NCBI GenBank assembly: GCA_035637315.1
Contig: DASPXK010000024.1
Coordinates: forward strand, 1-14,323
Origin: DASPXK01 sp035637315
GTDB taxonomy: Bacteria; Chloroflexota; UBA6077; JACCZL01
DNA length: 14,323 nucleotides
Reading direction: 5' to 3'
Shown: positions 1 to 7,450 of the stretch, in pieces
Layout: each line of letters begins with the position of its first letter
How positions within the stretch are numbered: position 1 is the first letter of the stretch
Translations under genes and position numbers: made by a program
Notes under the pieces: model-generated
Told to the model about the DNA's origin: nothing
Database searches by the model: none
The model's input: only the letters and a program-made list of their open reading frames with translations

Positions 1-1
1 C

Positions 2-142
2 CCAGTTGGCTGGTTCGCGCCCAGCCCCTTATCCGTTCTCTGCCTGGACATCCACCCCAACGCCGAGGGCCAGAGCGCGATCGCCTCCGCTGTCTGGGAC
101 GCCATCGGATCGCGGCTGCGAGGCCTCTTCTTGTCCGCCTGA
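2..142 (+). CDS. SGNH/GDSL-family hydrolase, C-terminal fragment
   Basis: Only the last 46 codons lie in the window; the start is beyond the left edge. The visible protein carries LDIHPNAEGQSAIASAVW, which matches the final conserved block of SGNH/GDSL esterases (DIHPN followed by a glycine and an amphipathic helix). This block holds the catalytic histidine and a nearby aspartate. A cysteine precedes it, as in secreted members of the family. The family hydrolyses ester or acyl bonds, usually outside the cytoplasm; the substrate cannot be told from this piece. It ends at TGA 140-142, 11 bases from the end of the convergent argH, with no terminator hairpin between them. The alternative reading in another frame from position 6 shows no family motif. 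Confidence 0.66.
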   Translation, partial: PVGWFAPSPLSVLCLDIHPNAEGQSAIASAVWDAIGSRLRGLFLSA

Positions 143-153
143 CAACATGGAGG

Positions 154-1590
154 CTACCAGGGTAGTTCGGCGAGCTCGTCGAGCGAGGGCAGGCTGGCTC
201 GCCGGGTGGCGAGGCGAGCCGAGGCGGCAGCGTGGGCACGGCGGGCGCGACGGAGGGCGCTGGCGACCTGGCGCGGGGCGGTAGCCCCAACGGCATCGCG
301 GGCCCGAACCGACGCCCGTGGCGAAAGGGGCTCCCGGGCCTGAGCGAGCAGCGGCGAGTAGGCGGCAAGCTGCTCCGCCGCAAGCTTGGCGAAGCCAGAC
401 CCGTGATCGCGCACAATCGCGCCCACGATGGCGTGGGCCTCGCGGAATGGCAGTCCCGCCTGGGCGAGCCGGTCCGCCAAGTCCGTGGCCAGCAACAGCG
501 GGTCGCCAGCGGCTGCTCGAAGCCGGTCGGCTCGTACTTTTAGCGTCCGCAGCATCTCGGAGCTCAACCGAAGGCAGTCAAGCCCGTCGTCGACGGCTCG
601 GAAGTACGGCTCCTTGTCCTCCTGGAGGTCCTTGTTGTACGCCAGCGGCAACCCTTTGAGCAGTACCAGCAGCGAGACCAGGCTGCCCACGGCGCGGCCG
701 CTCTTGGCGCGCACCAGCTCGGCCACATCCGGGTTCTTCTTCTGGGGCATGATGCTGCTACCGGTCGCATAGGCGTCGTCCATCTCGACGAAGCCGAATT
801 CGGCGCTGCTCCAGATGACCAGCTCCTCAGCGAGTCGTGACAGGTGGACGCCGACCAGCGCCAGCGCGGCCAGGTGCTCCACGACGAAGTCGCGATCGGA
901 GACGGCGTCGAGGCTGTTGGTCGAGATGCTGGTGAAGCCGAGTAGTCTGGCCACGTACGCCCGGTCTAGGCGGTAGGGAGAGCCGGCCAGGGCGCCCGAC
1001 CCTAGCGGTAAGACGTCGACCCGTTCATAACACGCCTCGAGTCGGGCCAGGTCGCGCGACAGCATGTCGACATACGCCAACCAGTGATGGGCCAGCAGGA
1101 CCGGCTGGGCCCGCTGAAGATGGGTATAGCCTGGCATGATCAGCCCGCGGTCGGCGGCGGCCCGCTCCAGCAGTGCCGCCTGCATGCCGAGCACGCCGGC
1201 CAGGCAGTCGCACAGCGCCCTCCGGGACCAGAGTCGGAGGTCGGTCGCCACCTGGTCATTGCGCGAGCGGGCGGTGTGCAGCCGTCCGCCGGCCGGGCCG
1301 GCCAGCTCGGATAAGCGCACCTCCACGAGGCTGTGAATGTCTTCCGCGCTCGCGTCGTCAGGCGGGCCACCTGCCTCGACCAATTCGGCGTACACGCGCG
1401 CTAGGCCGGCCACGATCGCCCGCGCGTCCCCGAGCGGGATGATGCTCTGCCGGGCCAACATTCGGGCATGGGCGATGCTGGCGGCGATGTCCTCCTCGTA
1501 CAGGCGCCGGTCGACGGACAGGGAGCTGTTGAAGGCCTCGACGCTGGCGCTGGTCGGCTTGGTGAATCGGCTGCCCCACAATTTAGTCAC
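154..1590 (-). CDS. argH: Argininosuccinate lyase
   Basis: Cleaves argininosuccinate to arginine and fumarate, the last step of arginine synthesis, in the cytoplasm as a homotetramer. The 478 residues open with KLWGSRF, the usual argininosuccinate lyase N-terminus. HTARSRNDQVATD lies at about 105-117, GYTHLQRAQPV at 154-164 (catalytic H157) and the superfamily signature GSSIMPQKKNP at 277-287, with catalytic Ser at about 279. Length is typical (about 460-480). The start is GTG at 1588-1590, chosen because the conserved N-terminus begins there; an ATG just upstream is out of frame and stops after four codons. No Shine-Dalgarno sequence is visible. Start codon and leader consist entirely of tandem heptamers. 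The gene lies 24 bases behind argG and is very probably co-transcribed with it. No terminator follows. Confidence 0.96.
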   Translation of the reverse strand: MTKLWGSRFTKPTSASVEAFNSSLSVDRRLYEEDIAASIAHARMLARQSIIPLGDARAIVAGLARVYAELVEAGGPPDDASAEDIHSLVEVRLSELAGPAGGRLHTARSRNDQVATDLRLWSRRALCDCLAGVLGMQAALLERAAADRGLIMPGYTHLQRAQPVLLAHHWLAYVDMLSRDLARLEACYERVDVLPLGSGALAGSPYRLDRAYVARLLGFTSISTNSLDAVSDRDFVVEHLAALALVGVHLSRLAEELVIWSSAEFGFVEMDDAYATGSSIMPQKKNPDVAELVRAKSGRAVGSLVSLLVLLKGLPLAYNKDLQEDKEPYFRAVDDGLDCLRLSSEMLRTLKVRADRLRAAAGDPLLLATDLADRLAQAGLPFREAHAIVGAIVRDHGSGFAKLAAEQLAAYSPLLAQAREPLSPRASVRARDAVGATAPRQVASALRRARRAHAAASARLATRRASLPSLDELAELPW

Positions 1591-1614
1591 GAGTCATGAG
1601 TCGCGCGTCGCGAG

Positions 1615-1620
<6 letters not shown>
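1586..1620 (-). repeat. Tandem heptamer array 1 (five units) at the argG-argH junction
   Basis: Read on the minus strand, five adjoining 7-base units run TCGTGAC, TCGCGAC, GCGCGAC, TCATGAC, TCGTGAC. The first unit contains the argG stop (TGA, 1615-1617) and the last contains the argH start (GTG, 1588-1590), so the whole 24-base intergenic spacer is repeat. The segment 1609-1622 is a perfect 14-base inverted copy of 1729-1742 in array 2. This is read directly from the sequence. The resemblance to the short tandem heptamers known from cyanobacteria is an analogy only. Confidence 0.85.
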
Positions 1621-2988
<1,368 letters not shown>

Positions 2989-3050
2989 TGGCGGCTCACT
3001 CCCTCGGGAAGGATGCCGGACGGGAGGCAGGACGAACAAGGGAGTACTGA

Positions 3051-3107
3051 CCTCTCCCGCCTCCCCTCCCCTAAAGGGCCTAAAGGGAAGGGGGTCGGGG
3101 GTTAGGT
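3051..3107 (-). repeat. C-rich intergenic element between rpoN and argG
   Basis: The minus strand reads as runs of C interrupted by TTCCC and TTTAGG. It includes a 9-base tandem duplication, seen on the plus strand as CCTAAAGGG twice at 3071-3088. The two sides (CCCCTTCCCT and AGGGGAGGGG) can pair with one mismatch to form a hairpin. Its conceptual translation resembles the LTPDPLP-type peptides produced by a common family of dispersed intergenic elements. It lies in the 127-base rpoN-argG gap. There is no T-run, so it is not a clear terminator, but it could attenuate transcription or act as an mRNA boundary. Confidence 0.5.
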
Positions 3108-3115
3108 CCGTTACT

Positions 3116-4537
3116 TCACCGCAGCGAAGAGGGCAGGATGTCGAGCTGCATGCGATATTTGGCAACCGTGCGGCGAGCGATATCGATCCCGTGCTTGTGC
3201 AGCCGCTCGGCGATCTGGGCGTCGGTTAGGGGACGCCCCTCCTTCTCGATCAGCTCCTTGATGACGTCTTTGATGCTTAGCGACGGCGTGAAGAAGTGGC
3301 TGAAGGGCATCACCTCGCCGTCCGGGAGCATCACGTACTTGGCGGCCGTCGCTCGGCTGACCGTCGACTCGTGGATTCCAAGCGCGATAGCTACCGCCGC
3401 GCGACTGAGCGGCCTGAGGTAGCGGACGCCCCTCTCCAGAAAGTCGCGCTGCTGGACGATGAGACACGTCGTTATGTTATGGATGGTCTGACGTCGCTGA
3501 TTGATGTTGGCAATGAACAGCTTCGCTCGCCCGACGTACTGCTGGACGTGCCGCTTCTCCTCGGCCGACAATTCCGTGCCGTTGCGCTGGACCTGACTCG
3601 AAATGCGCGTGTACTCGGGGTTGACCCGCAGCGCAAAGCGGCGTGACTCCACTATCTCCACTTCGAAACCGTTGTCCGTCTTGCTGATGATCACGTCCGG
3701 CACGATGTACATCGCACGGGTGTCGCGGTCACGCGCGTTGGTGGCGGAGAAGCCGTGGGCTGGGTGCGGGTTGAGCTTGGCCTTGACGAACTCCCAGACG
3801 TCGGTGACTTCCTCGGGCGAGATCTTGAGCGCGTGTGCGATCTTGCCAAACTTGTGCTCGCCCAGCTCAACCAGGTGCTCCGAGATGATCTCGCGAGCGT
3901 ACGGGCGATGAATCCCGTGCTGCTCCAGGTAGTCAAGCTGGATGAGTAGACACTCGTGCAGGTTTCTGGCTCCGATCCCGACCGGCTCGAGGCTCTGCAG
4001 TTGCTTCGTGACGGCGCGCACACGATCCTCGTCGACCTCAAGCTCGTACGCGACCTCCTCGACCGAGGCCGAGAGGTAGCCCTTGTCGTCGAGGCTGCCG
4101 ACCAGGTACTCGGCGATCGGCCGGTCGCGCTCGTCGAGGACCGCGCCGAGATCCGCCAGCAGTTTCTCAGCCAGCGTCTCCTCCGAGGCAACCTGGGTGA
4201 GCGGGTCGAACCCGTCCTCGTCACGAGCTCGAAGAACGCTCGTTGCGGGCGGGTCCTCGTACGGGCTCGCGTTCGGGTCGTCGCGATCGGGCTCCTCGCC
4301 CTTCTGCCGCTGGATGCACCACGGACAGACGCTTCCCTGCAGCTCGCTGCCACATACATGGCAGGTTGGAATGTCCACCAGGTCGAGGGCCGGATTGTCG
4401 TTGAGCTCGGCGGCGATCTGCTGCTGCAGCTCCTGCGAGGAGAGCTCCAGGATGTAGCTCGCCGCCACCAGGCGCGGCGAGACCTTCATGCTCTGAAGGC
4501 TCGACAGCTCCTGTGAGAGATCGAGCTCCATCTCCAT
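3116..4537 (-). CDS. rpoN: RNA polymerase sigma-54 factor with a CxxC...CxxC insert
   Basis: Directs RNA polymerase to -24/-12 promoters, where an AAA+ activator must open the complex. The 473 residues match sigma-54 along their length. Region I is at about 5-52 (SSQELQQQIAAELNDNP, with a divergent start). The core-binding domain follows (LEPVGIGARNLHECL). The helix-turn-helix contains GIHESTVSRATAAKYV. The RpoN box ARRTVAKYR is perfect at 454-462. The oddity is CHVCGSELQGSVCPWC, with cysteines at 59, 62, 71 and 74, inserted just after region I where most sigma-54 proteins have an acidic region II; it looks like a small zinc ribbon. The start is ATG 4535-4537; an alternative ATG two codons in is possible. 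The ribosome site is weak (GGGGAC). A consensus sigma-54 promoter precedes it on the same strand. argG and argH follow. Confidence 0.95.
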   Translation of the reverse strand: MEMELDLSQELSSLQSMKVSPRLVAASYILELSSQELQQQIAAELNDNPALDLVDIPTCHVCGSELQGSVCPWCIQRQKGEEPDRDDPNASPYEDPPATSVLRARDEDGFDPLTQVASEETLAEKLLADLGAVLDERDRPIAEYLVGSLDDKGYLSASVEEVAYELEVDEDRVRAVTKQLQSLEPVGIGARNLHECLLIQLDYLEQHGIHRPYAREIISEHLVELGEHKFGKIAHALKISPEEVTDVWEFVKAKLNPHPAHGFSATNARDRDTRAMYIVPDVIISKTDNGFEVEIVESRRFALRVNPEYTRISSQVQRNGTELSAEEKRHVQQYVGRAKLFIANINQRRQTIHNITTCLIVQQRDFLERGVRYLRPLSRAAVAIALGIHESTVSRATAAKYVMLPDGEVMPFSHFFTPSLSIKDVIKELIEKEGRPLTDAQIAERLHKHGIDIARRTVAKYRMQLDILPSSLR

Positions 4538-4604
4538 CGTAGCCAGTCCCCGCAGCAGGCCTAGCGTACCGTAGCGCGGGAGCTTGTCCGCCGCTGGCTT
4601 GCAC

Positions 4605-4670
4605 GGCAGGGACGCGCCCCTGCCCTACGACTTCCCTCTTGGCGGCCGGGCAGCGCGCAGGCCCCTGCGC
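4605..4670 (-). other. Hairpins in the predicted rpoN leader
   Basis: Two perfect inverted repeats lie between the sigma-54 promoter and the rpoN start: GGCAGGG / CCCTGCC at 4605-4624 (7-bp stem, 6-base loop) and GCGCAG / CTGCGC at 4655-4670 (6-bp stem, 4-base loop). GTAGCGC at 4571-4577 and GCGCTAC at 4667-4673 could close a larger structure around both. If transcription starts near 4716, they fall in a leader of about 180 bases. They may be decayed copies of the GTAGGGGCG-type hairpins seen elsewhere in the window, or leader structures. No gene is seen in 4538-4820 apart from these elements and the two promoters. Confidence 0.5.
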
Positions 4671-4726
4671 TACCAGGAATCTTACTCTGATCGCACCGAG
4701 AGCGACGTGCCCCGGCCGCCAGGGTT

Positions 4727-4742
4727 AGCAAGCTGCGTGCCA
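4727..4742 (-). promoter_or_regulatory. Sigma-54 (-24/-12) promoter facing rpoN
   Basis: The minus strand reads TGGCACGCAGCTTGCT, an exact match to the established sigma-54 consensus TGGCACG-N4-TTGCW, including the invariant GG and GC at the right spacing. It points toward rpoN with no other gene between. The predicted start of transcription is near 4716, about 180 bases before the rpoN ATG. The site lies in noncoding DNA between divergent genes, which argues against a chance match in coding sequence. No clear tandem activator-binding palindrome was recognised upstream. Confidence 0.78.
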
Positions 4743-4763
4743 GTCGTCGTCCCGCAGCTACTT

Positions 4764-4792
4764 TTGAGAGCTTCACCCAGGCGTGCTATCCT
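4764..4792 (+). promoter_or_regulatory. Sigma-70-type promoter for the small membrane protein at 4821
   Basis: TTGAGA (4764-4769), a 17-base spacer and TATCCT (4787-4792) match a housekeeping promoter. Transcription would begin near 4799, just before the GGAGAGG ribosome site at 4807-4813. It diverges from the sigma-54 promoter, with only about 20 bases between the -35 and the -24 element, so proteins bound at one could affect the other. Confidence 0.55.
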
Positions 4793-4820
4793 GACTACCA
4801 CCCGTTGGAGAGGCGATGCT

Positions 4821-5000
4821 ATGGCGCGCGCGGGGATGAAACGGAAGGTCGGCTTTGCAGTCGGCTCGATGCTGGGCGCCGCGGCCGCAATCGTTCTCGC
4901 CGCGCGCAGCCGCGGCCGCAGCGGACCGCTTGCCCAGGCCTGGCGGCGATGGAGCCGGACCCTCGAGCGCCGCCTCCCCTGGGCGAGGCGGCCGCGCTAG
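4821..5000 (+). CDS. Small YtxH-like membrane protein
   Basis: A 59-residue protein: a short basic start (MARAGMKRK), then one glycine/alanine-rich hydrophobic segment (VGFAVGSMLGAAAAIVLAA, about 10-28), then an Arg/Trp-rich basic tail. The GxxxG-like pattern after a short basic start resembles YtxH-type single-span proteins, whose biochemical role is poorly defined. The start is ATG 4821-4823, chosen because GGAGAGG lies seven bases upstream and a sigma-70-like promoter lies just before; longer forms would run through the promoter. The basic tail should stay in the cytoplasm. It diverges from rpoN and converges with the membrane protein at 5076-5429. A +1-frame reading of the same region lacks a ribosome site and looks like a shadow. 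Confidence 0.62.
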   Translation: MARAGMKRKVGFAVGSMLGAAAAIVLAARSRGRSGPLAQAWRRWSRTLERRLPWARRPR

Positions 5001-5010
5001 CGCGGTTCCA

Positions 5011-5072
5011 CCTTCAACATTAAACGTTCAATGACCTGTTCCCGTTGAACGTTGAACGCGCGACGTTGAACG
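5011..5072. repeat. Inverted heptamer arrays between convergent genes
   Basis: The left arm has three degenerate units (CCTTCAA, CATTAAA, CGTTCAA; 5011-5031). The right arm has TTGAACG, TTGAACG, CGCGACG, TTGAACG (5045-5072), the reverse complement of the same motif. ACGTTCAA (5024-5031) and TTGAACGT (5045-5052) form a perfect 8-bp stem with a 13-base loop. It fills the 75-base gap between two convergent stop codons, where a bidirectional terminator would be expected, but there is no long T-run. The period matches the argG-argH arrays although the unit sequence differs. Confidence 0.75.
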
Positions 5073-5075
5073 TCG

Positions 5076-5429
5076 TTACAGTTGCTGGATCGCGCGTTCG
5101 GCGCGGCGGAATGCCTGATCCACCACGCCCTGAACCTCCTGTAGGATCGCCAGTAAAGCCGGCTTGAATTCCGGCAGGACCTTCTCGGCTAGGAACTCGC
5201 GTCCGGCCGCCACCCGGTCGTCTCCCATCCCGGCCAGCAAGGCGGCCGCCTCGGCCGCGCGACTCGAGACGGTCTCGAGCGGCTTCTCCTCACCCTGGCG
5301 CCGACGCCGGATCAGATACGCCACGGCACCTGCTACGAGGGCGCTGGTAACGAGTGCGCCGAGCGCCAGGCCCTGGCCACCCTCGTCCCAGTCCGACCAG
5401 GTCTCTTCGAAGCCGCTATCGTTGGCCAT
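5076..5429 (-). CDS. Single-span membrane protein coupled to the NtrC-type regulator
   Basis: A 117-residue protein: an acidic, Trp-containing N-terminus (to about 18), one transmembrane helix at about 19-40 ending in RRRR, then a long helical Ala/Glu/Lys/Arg-rich cytoplasmic region to the end. The family is not recognised; the layout is YtxH-like. The start is ATG 5427-5429, chosen for the strong GGAGG six bases upstream; a longer reading to 5495 would run back through the regulator's end. It overlaps the regulator gene by 14 bases, and its ribosome site lies inside the regulator's last codons, so translation is probably coupled. A role in membrane sensing or as a partner of the regulator is suggested by position only. 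Confidence 0.7.
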   Translation of the reverse strand: MANDSGFEETWSDWDEGGQGLALGALVTSALVAGAVAYLIRRRRQGEEKPLETVSSRAAEAAALLAGMGDDRVAAGREFLAEKVLPEFKPALLAILQEVQGVVDQAFRRAERAIQQL

Positions 5430-6891
5430 CGGCAACCTCCAATCCCAGCCGGTCTCCGATCCCGTGTTCGGAAACCTTTTGCTCCAGCGTGGCAACGTCT
5501 ATGCCAAGCATGCGCGCCGCGGCGTGGCGGTTGCCATTCGTCCGGTCGAGCGCCTTCTGGAGCATTTTCCGCTCGGTCTCGGCGAGCACCTCCGGGAGGC
5601 TTTCGCCGCGCTGCAGCTTCTGGTTGATATCGATGAAGCTCAGCTCCTCGGCGTCGTCGAGCGAGAGGTGCTGGCTGGTGATGATCCCACCCCGGGCCAT
5701 GATGACGGCCCGCTCGACGGTGTGATCGAGCTGGCGGACGTTACCGGGCCAGTCGTGAGTGATGAGCACGTCCATCGCCTCCTCCGAGATGCGGGCGGGC
5801 GGCGAGCTGTGCGTGTAGCGGAACTTGGTGAGGAAGTGCTCGACCAGGAGCGGGATGTCGTCCTTCCGCTCGCGCAGCGGCGGGACATACAGCGTCACGA
5901 CGTTCAGCCGGTAATACAGGTCCTCACGGAAGCGGCCCGCGTCGACCTCGTCCTTGAGGTTGCGGTTGGTGGCAGCGATGACCCGACAGTCGACTTTGAC
6001 CGGGCTGCTCCCACCGACGCGTTCGAACTGTTTGTCCTGCAGCACGTGCAGCAGCTTCCGCTGGGTCGAGAGGCTCATGTCGCCGATCTCGTCCAGGAAG
6101 ATAGTGCCTTTGTGGGCTATCTCGAACCGCCCCTTGCGCTGGGCAACGGCTCCTGTGAACGAGCCCTTCTCGTGGCCGAACAGCTCGCTCTCAACTAGCG
6201 TCTCGGGCAGCGCCGTCAGGTTGACCTTGACCAATGGGCCGTCGCGATACTCCGAGTGAGCGTGGATCGTGTCCGCGACGACCTCCTTGCCGGCCCCGGT
6301 CTCGCCCGTGACCAGCACGGTCGCATGGCTCTGGGCGATCCTGCCGATGGTCTTGTAGATCTCTTGCATCTTGACGTTGTTGCCGATCATCCGCTCCGAG
6401 AGGTCGCGCCCGCCAAGCTTGTCGCGCAGCGTGCGCACCTCGGAGGCCAGGGCCAGGTACTCAAAGAGGCGACTGACTGGCAGCAGCAGCTCCTCCTGCT
6501 CGAACGGCTTGGTGACGTAGTCATACGCGCCCAGCTTGGTTGCCTCGATCGCCGAGGAGGCCGTCCCATACGCGGTGAGCATCAGGACCGGAACGGTCTC
6601 ATCCTGGGCCCGCAGACGGCGCATGATATCGATGCCGTCCAAGTCGGGCATTCGCAGGTCGAGGATCAGAAGGTCAGGTCTGAGCTTGGCGACGGCCCGT
6701 AAGACTTCGCTGCCGGATTTGACCTCCGACACCTGGTAGCCTTCGCCGTTGAGCAGTTCCACCAGCAGCGAACGGATCGCGTCGTCGTCGTCGGCAACAA
6801 GGATGCTCTTGGAGGGCGGCGAGCCGTCTCCGGCGACGGCCGGGCGAGCAATGGCCCGCCGTTCAGCGCGGGCGTGGGCCTCAGCGGTCAT
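5416..6891 (-). CDS. NtrC-family sigma-54-dependent response regulator
   Basis: A 491-residue activator that, once phosphorylated, uses ATP to open sigma-54 promoter complexes. The receiver domain covers about 28-145, with acidic pocket DDDD (34-37), phospho-acceptor D78 in LLILDLRMPD and KPF (128-130). The AAA+ domain follows: Walker A GETGAGKE (196-203), sigma-contacting loop GSFTGA (243-248, Ser for the usual Ala), Walker B IFLDEIGD (264-271), arginine fingers R322 and R328, and sensor 2 WPGNVRQL (381-388). A Fis-type helix-turn-helix lies at about 453-477 (NGNRHAAARMLGIDVATL). Its second helix, ATLEQKVSEHGI, lacks the basic residues of the common RTLYRKL form. The N-terminus carries about 27 extra residues; a start at a later codon is possible. 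No sensor kinase is adjacent. GGAAG precedes the ATG. The natural partner is RpoN, encoded nearby. Confidence 0.93.
   Translation of the reverse strand: MTAEAHARAERRAIARPAVAGDGSPPSKSILVADDDDAIRSLLVELLNGEGYQVSEVKSGSEVLRAVAKLRPDLLILDLRMPDLDGIDIMRRLRAQDETVPVLMLTAYGTASSAIEATKLGAYDYVTKPFEQEELLLPVSRLFEYLALASEVRTLRDKLGGRDLSERMIGNNVKMQEIYKTIGRIAQSHATVLVTGETGAGKEVVADTIHAHSEYRDGPLVKVNLTALPETLVESELFGHEKGSFTGAVAQRKGRFEIAHKGTIFLDEIGDMSLSTQRKLLHVLQDKQFERVGGSSPVKVDCRVIAATNRNLKDEVDAGRFREDLYYRLNVVTLYVPPLRERKDDIPLLVEHFLTKFRYTHSSPPARISEEAMDVLITHDWPGNVRQLDHTVERAVIMARGGIITSQHLSLDDAEELSFIDINQKLQRGESLPEVLAETERKMLQKALDRTNGNRHAAARMLGIDVATLEQKVSEHGIGDRLGLEVADGQR
5436..5440 (-). promoter_or_regulatory. Ribosome binding site inside the end of the regulator gene
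   Basis: GGAGG on the minus strand lies six bases before the ATG at 5427-5429 and inside the last codons of the sigma-54 activator. It fixes the start of the downstream membrane protein and implies that ribosomes finishing the regulator can reinitiate at once. Confidence 0.75.
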
Positions 6892-7036
6892 GTCGTCGAA
6901 ACTTCCGTTCCTCTGGTCAGCGCCGGTTGGACGGCATGCCGTGCTGGCTTGGGAAACTGACTGGCGGAGGAACCCCAGCTGCCCGTCCTGGCCCTTGCCG
7001 CAAGACGTCCGGCCGACAGCAGGCTGGACGAAAGCC

Positions 7037-7051
7037 GCGCCTATTATGCCA
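7037..7051 (-). promoter_or_regulatory. Possible promoter for the NtrC-type regulator
   Basis: On the minus strand TGGCATAATAGGCGC can be read two ways. One is an extended -10 (TGG-CATAAT) of sigma-70 type. The other is a weak -24/-12 element in which GG and GC have the right spacing but TTGC is GCGC. Neither reading is decisive. The site is about 145 bases upstream of the regulator start. Apart from this, the plus-strand promoter at 7102-7130 and the ribosome sites, nothing else was seen in the 274-base gap 6892-7165. Confidence 0.33.
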
Positions 7052-7101
7052 CATGTGCCGCGTCTCGCTCCCTCTTTTCTGAGATTGAGACGGGTTCAGC
7101 C

Positions 7102-7130
7102 TTGCTCGACCGGAGCCCACTCGTTAGACT
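7102..7130 (+). promoter_or_regulatory. Sigma-70-type promoter for the 66-residue protein
   Basis: TTGCTC (7102-7107), 17 bases, then TAGACT (7125-7130). Transcription would begin near 7137, about 30 bases before the ATG at 7166, leaving room for the GGAGG at 7156-7160. The short leader and the terminator behind the gene suggest a one-gene transcript. Confidence 0.5.
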
Positions 7131-7165
7131 AGGAGTGGCGAAACTCAATGCCAGTGGAGGGTTTC

Positions 7166-7366
7166 ATGGCCTACACACATAGAAACAGCAAGGGTCAGAC
7201 CTACTACCTGCATGCCAAAGACGTCACGCTTCGAAATGGACGAAAGCAGCGGATCTTCTACTTCGCTCGCACGGAGAAGAGCGGGGAGTCTCTGGGATCC
7301 GTCCCGTCGGGCTACAAGGTCGGCGAGAACCAGCGGACCGGGCTGCCCTTCCTGAGCAAGGCCTAA
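7166..7366 (+). CDS. Small conserved protein of the MAYTHRNSKG type, function unknown
   Basis: A 66-residue soluble protein. It opens MAYTHRNSKGQTYYLHAK, continues with a basic strand (VTLRNGRKQRIFYFAR) and ends in a YKVGEN..RTGLPFL motif. From memory, the pattern recurs in small Chloroflexota proteins annotated as hypothetical; that needs a search. The alternation of Tyr/Phe with basic residues suggests a small beta-rich fold, perhaps nucleic-acid binding, but this is a guess. ATG 7166-7168 is chosen over ATG 7148 because GGAGGG lies just before it and the conserved start is MAYTH. The gene is monocistronic: its own promoter at 7102-7130 and a strong terminator at 7411-7450. It diverges from the NtrC-type regulator. 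Confidence 0.85.
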   Translation: MAYTHRNSKGQTYYLHAKDVTLRNGRKQRIFYFARTEKSGESLGSVPSGYKVGENQRTGLPFLSKA

Positions 7367-7410
7367 GCCCCGACTCCGGGAACTCCCGAAGACGAAGTTC
7401 GGCCTGCGCT

Positions 7411-7450
7411 GGGGCCCCGAGTCTTACGCCGGACTCGGGGTCCCCTTTTT
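7411..7450 (+). terminator. Intrinsic terminator after the small conserved gene
   Basis: The sequence GGGGCCCCGAGTC (7411-7423) pairs with GACTCGGGG (7432-7440) plus CCCC (7442-7445), giving a 13-bp stem with one bulged T and an 8-base loop, followed by TTTTT (7446-7450). The T-run makes it work for plus-strand transcripts. It overlaps the last codons of the convergent transporter gene, which has no T-run on its own side. Confidence 0.85.

Noticed and set aside
5164..6198. Plus-strand 344-codon frame opposite the NtrC-type regulator
   Set aside because: Antisense shadow of a gene with complete AAA+ motifs; long open antisense frames are expected at this GC content.
7093..7108. Possible -24/-12 promoter before the 66-residue protein
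   Set aside because: Only the invariant GG and TTGC agree; the sigma-70 reading at 7102-7130 is better spaced relative to the gene.
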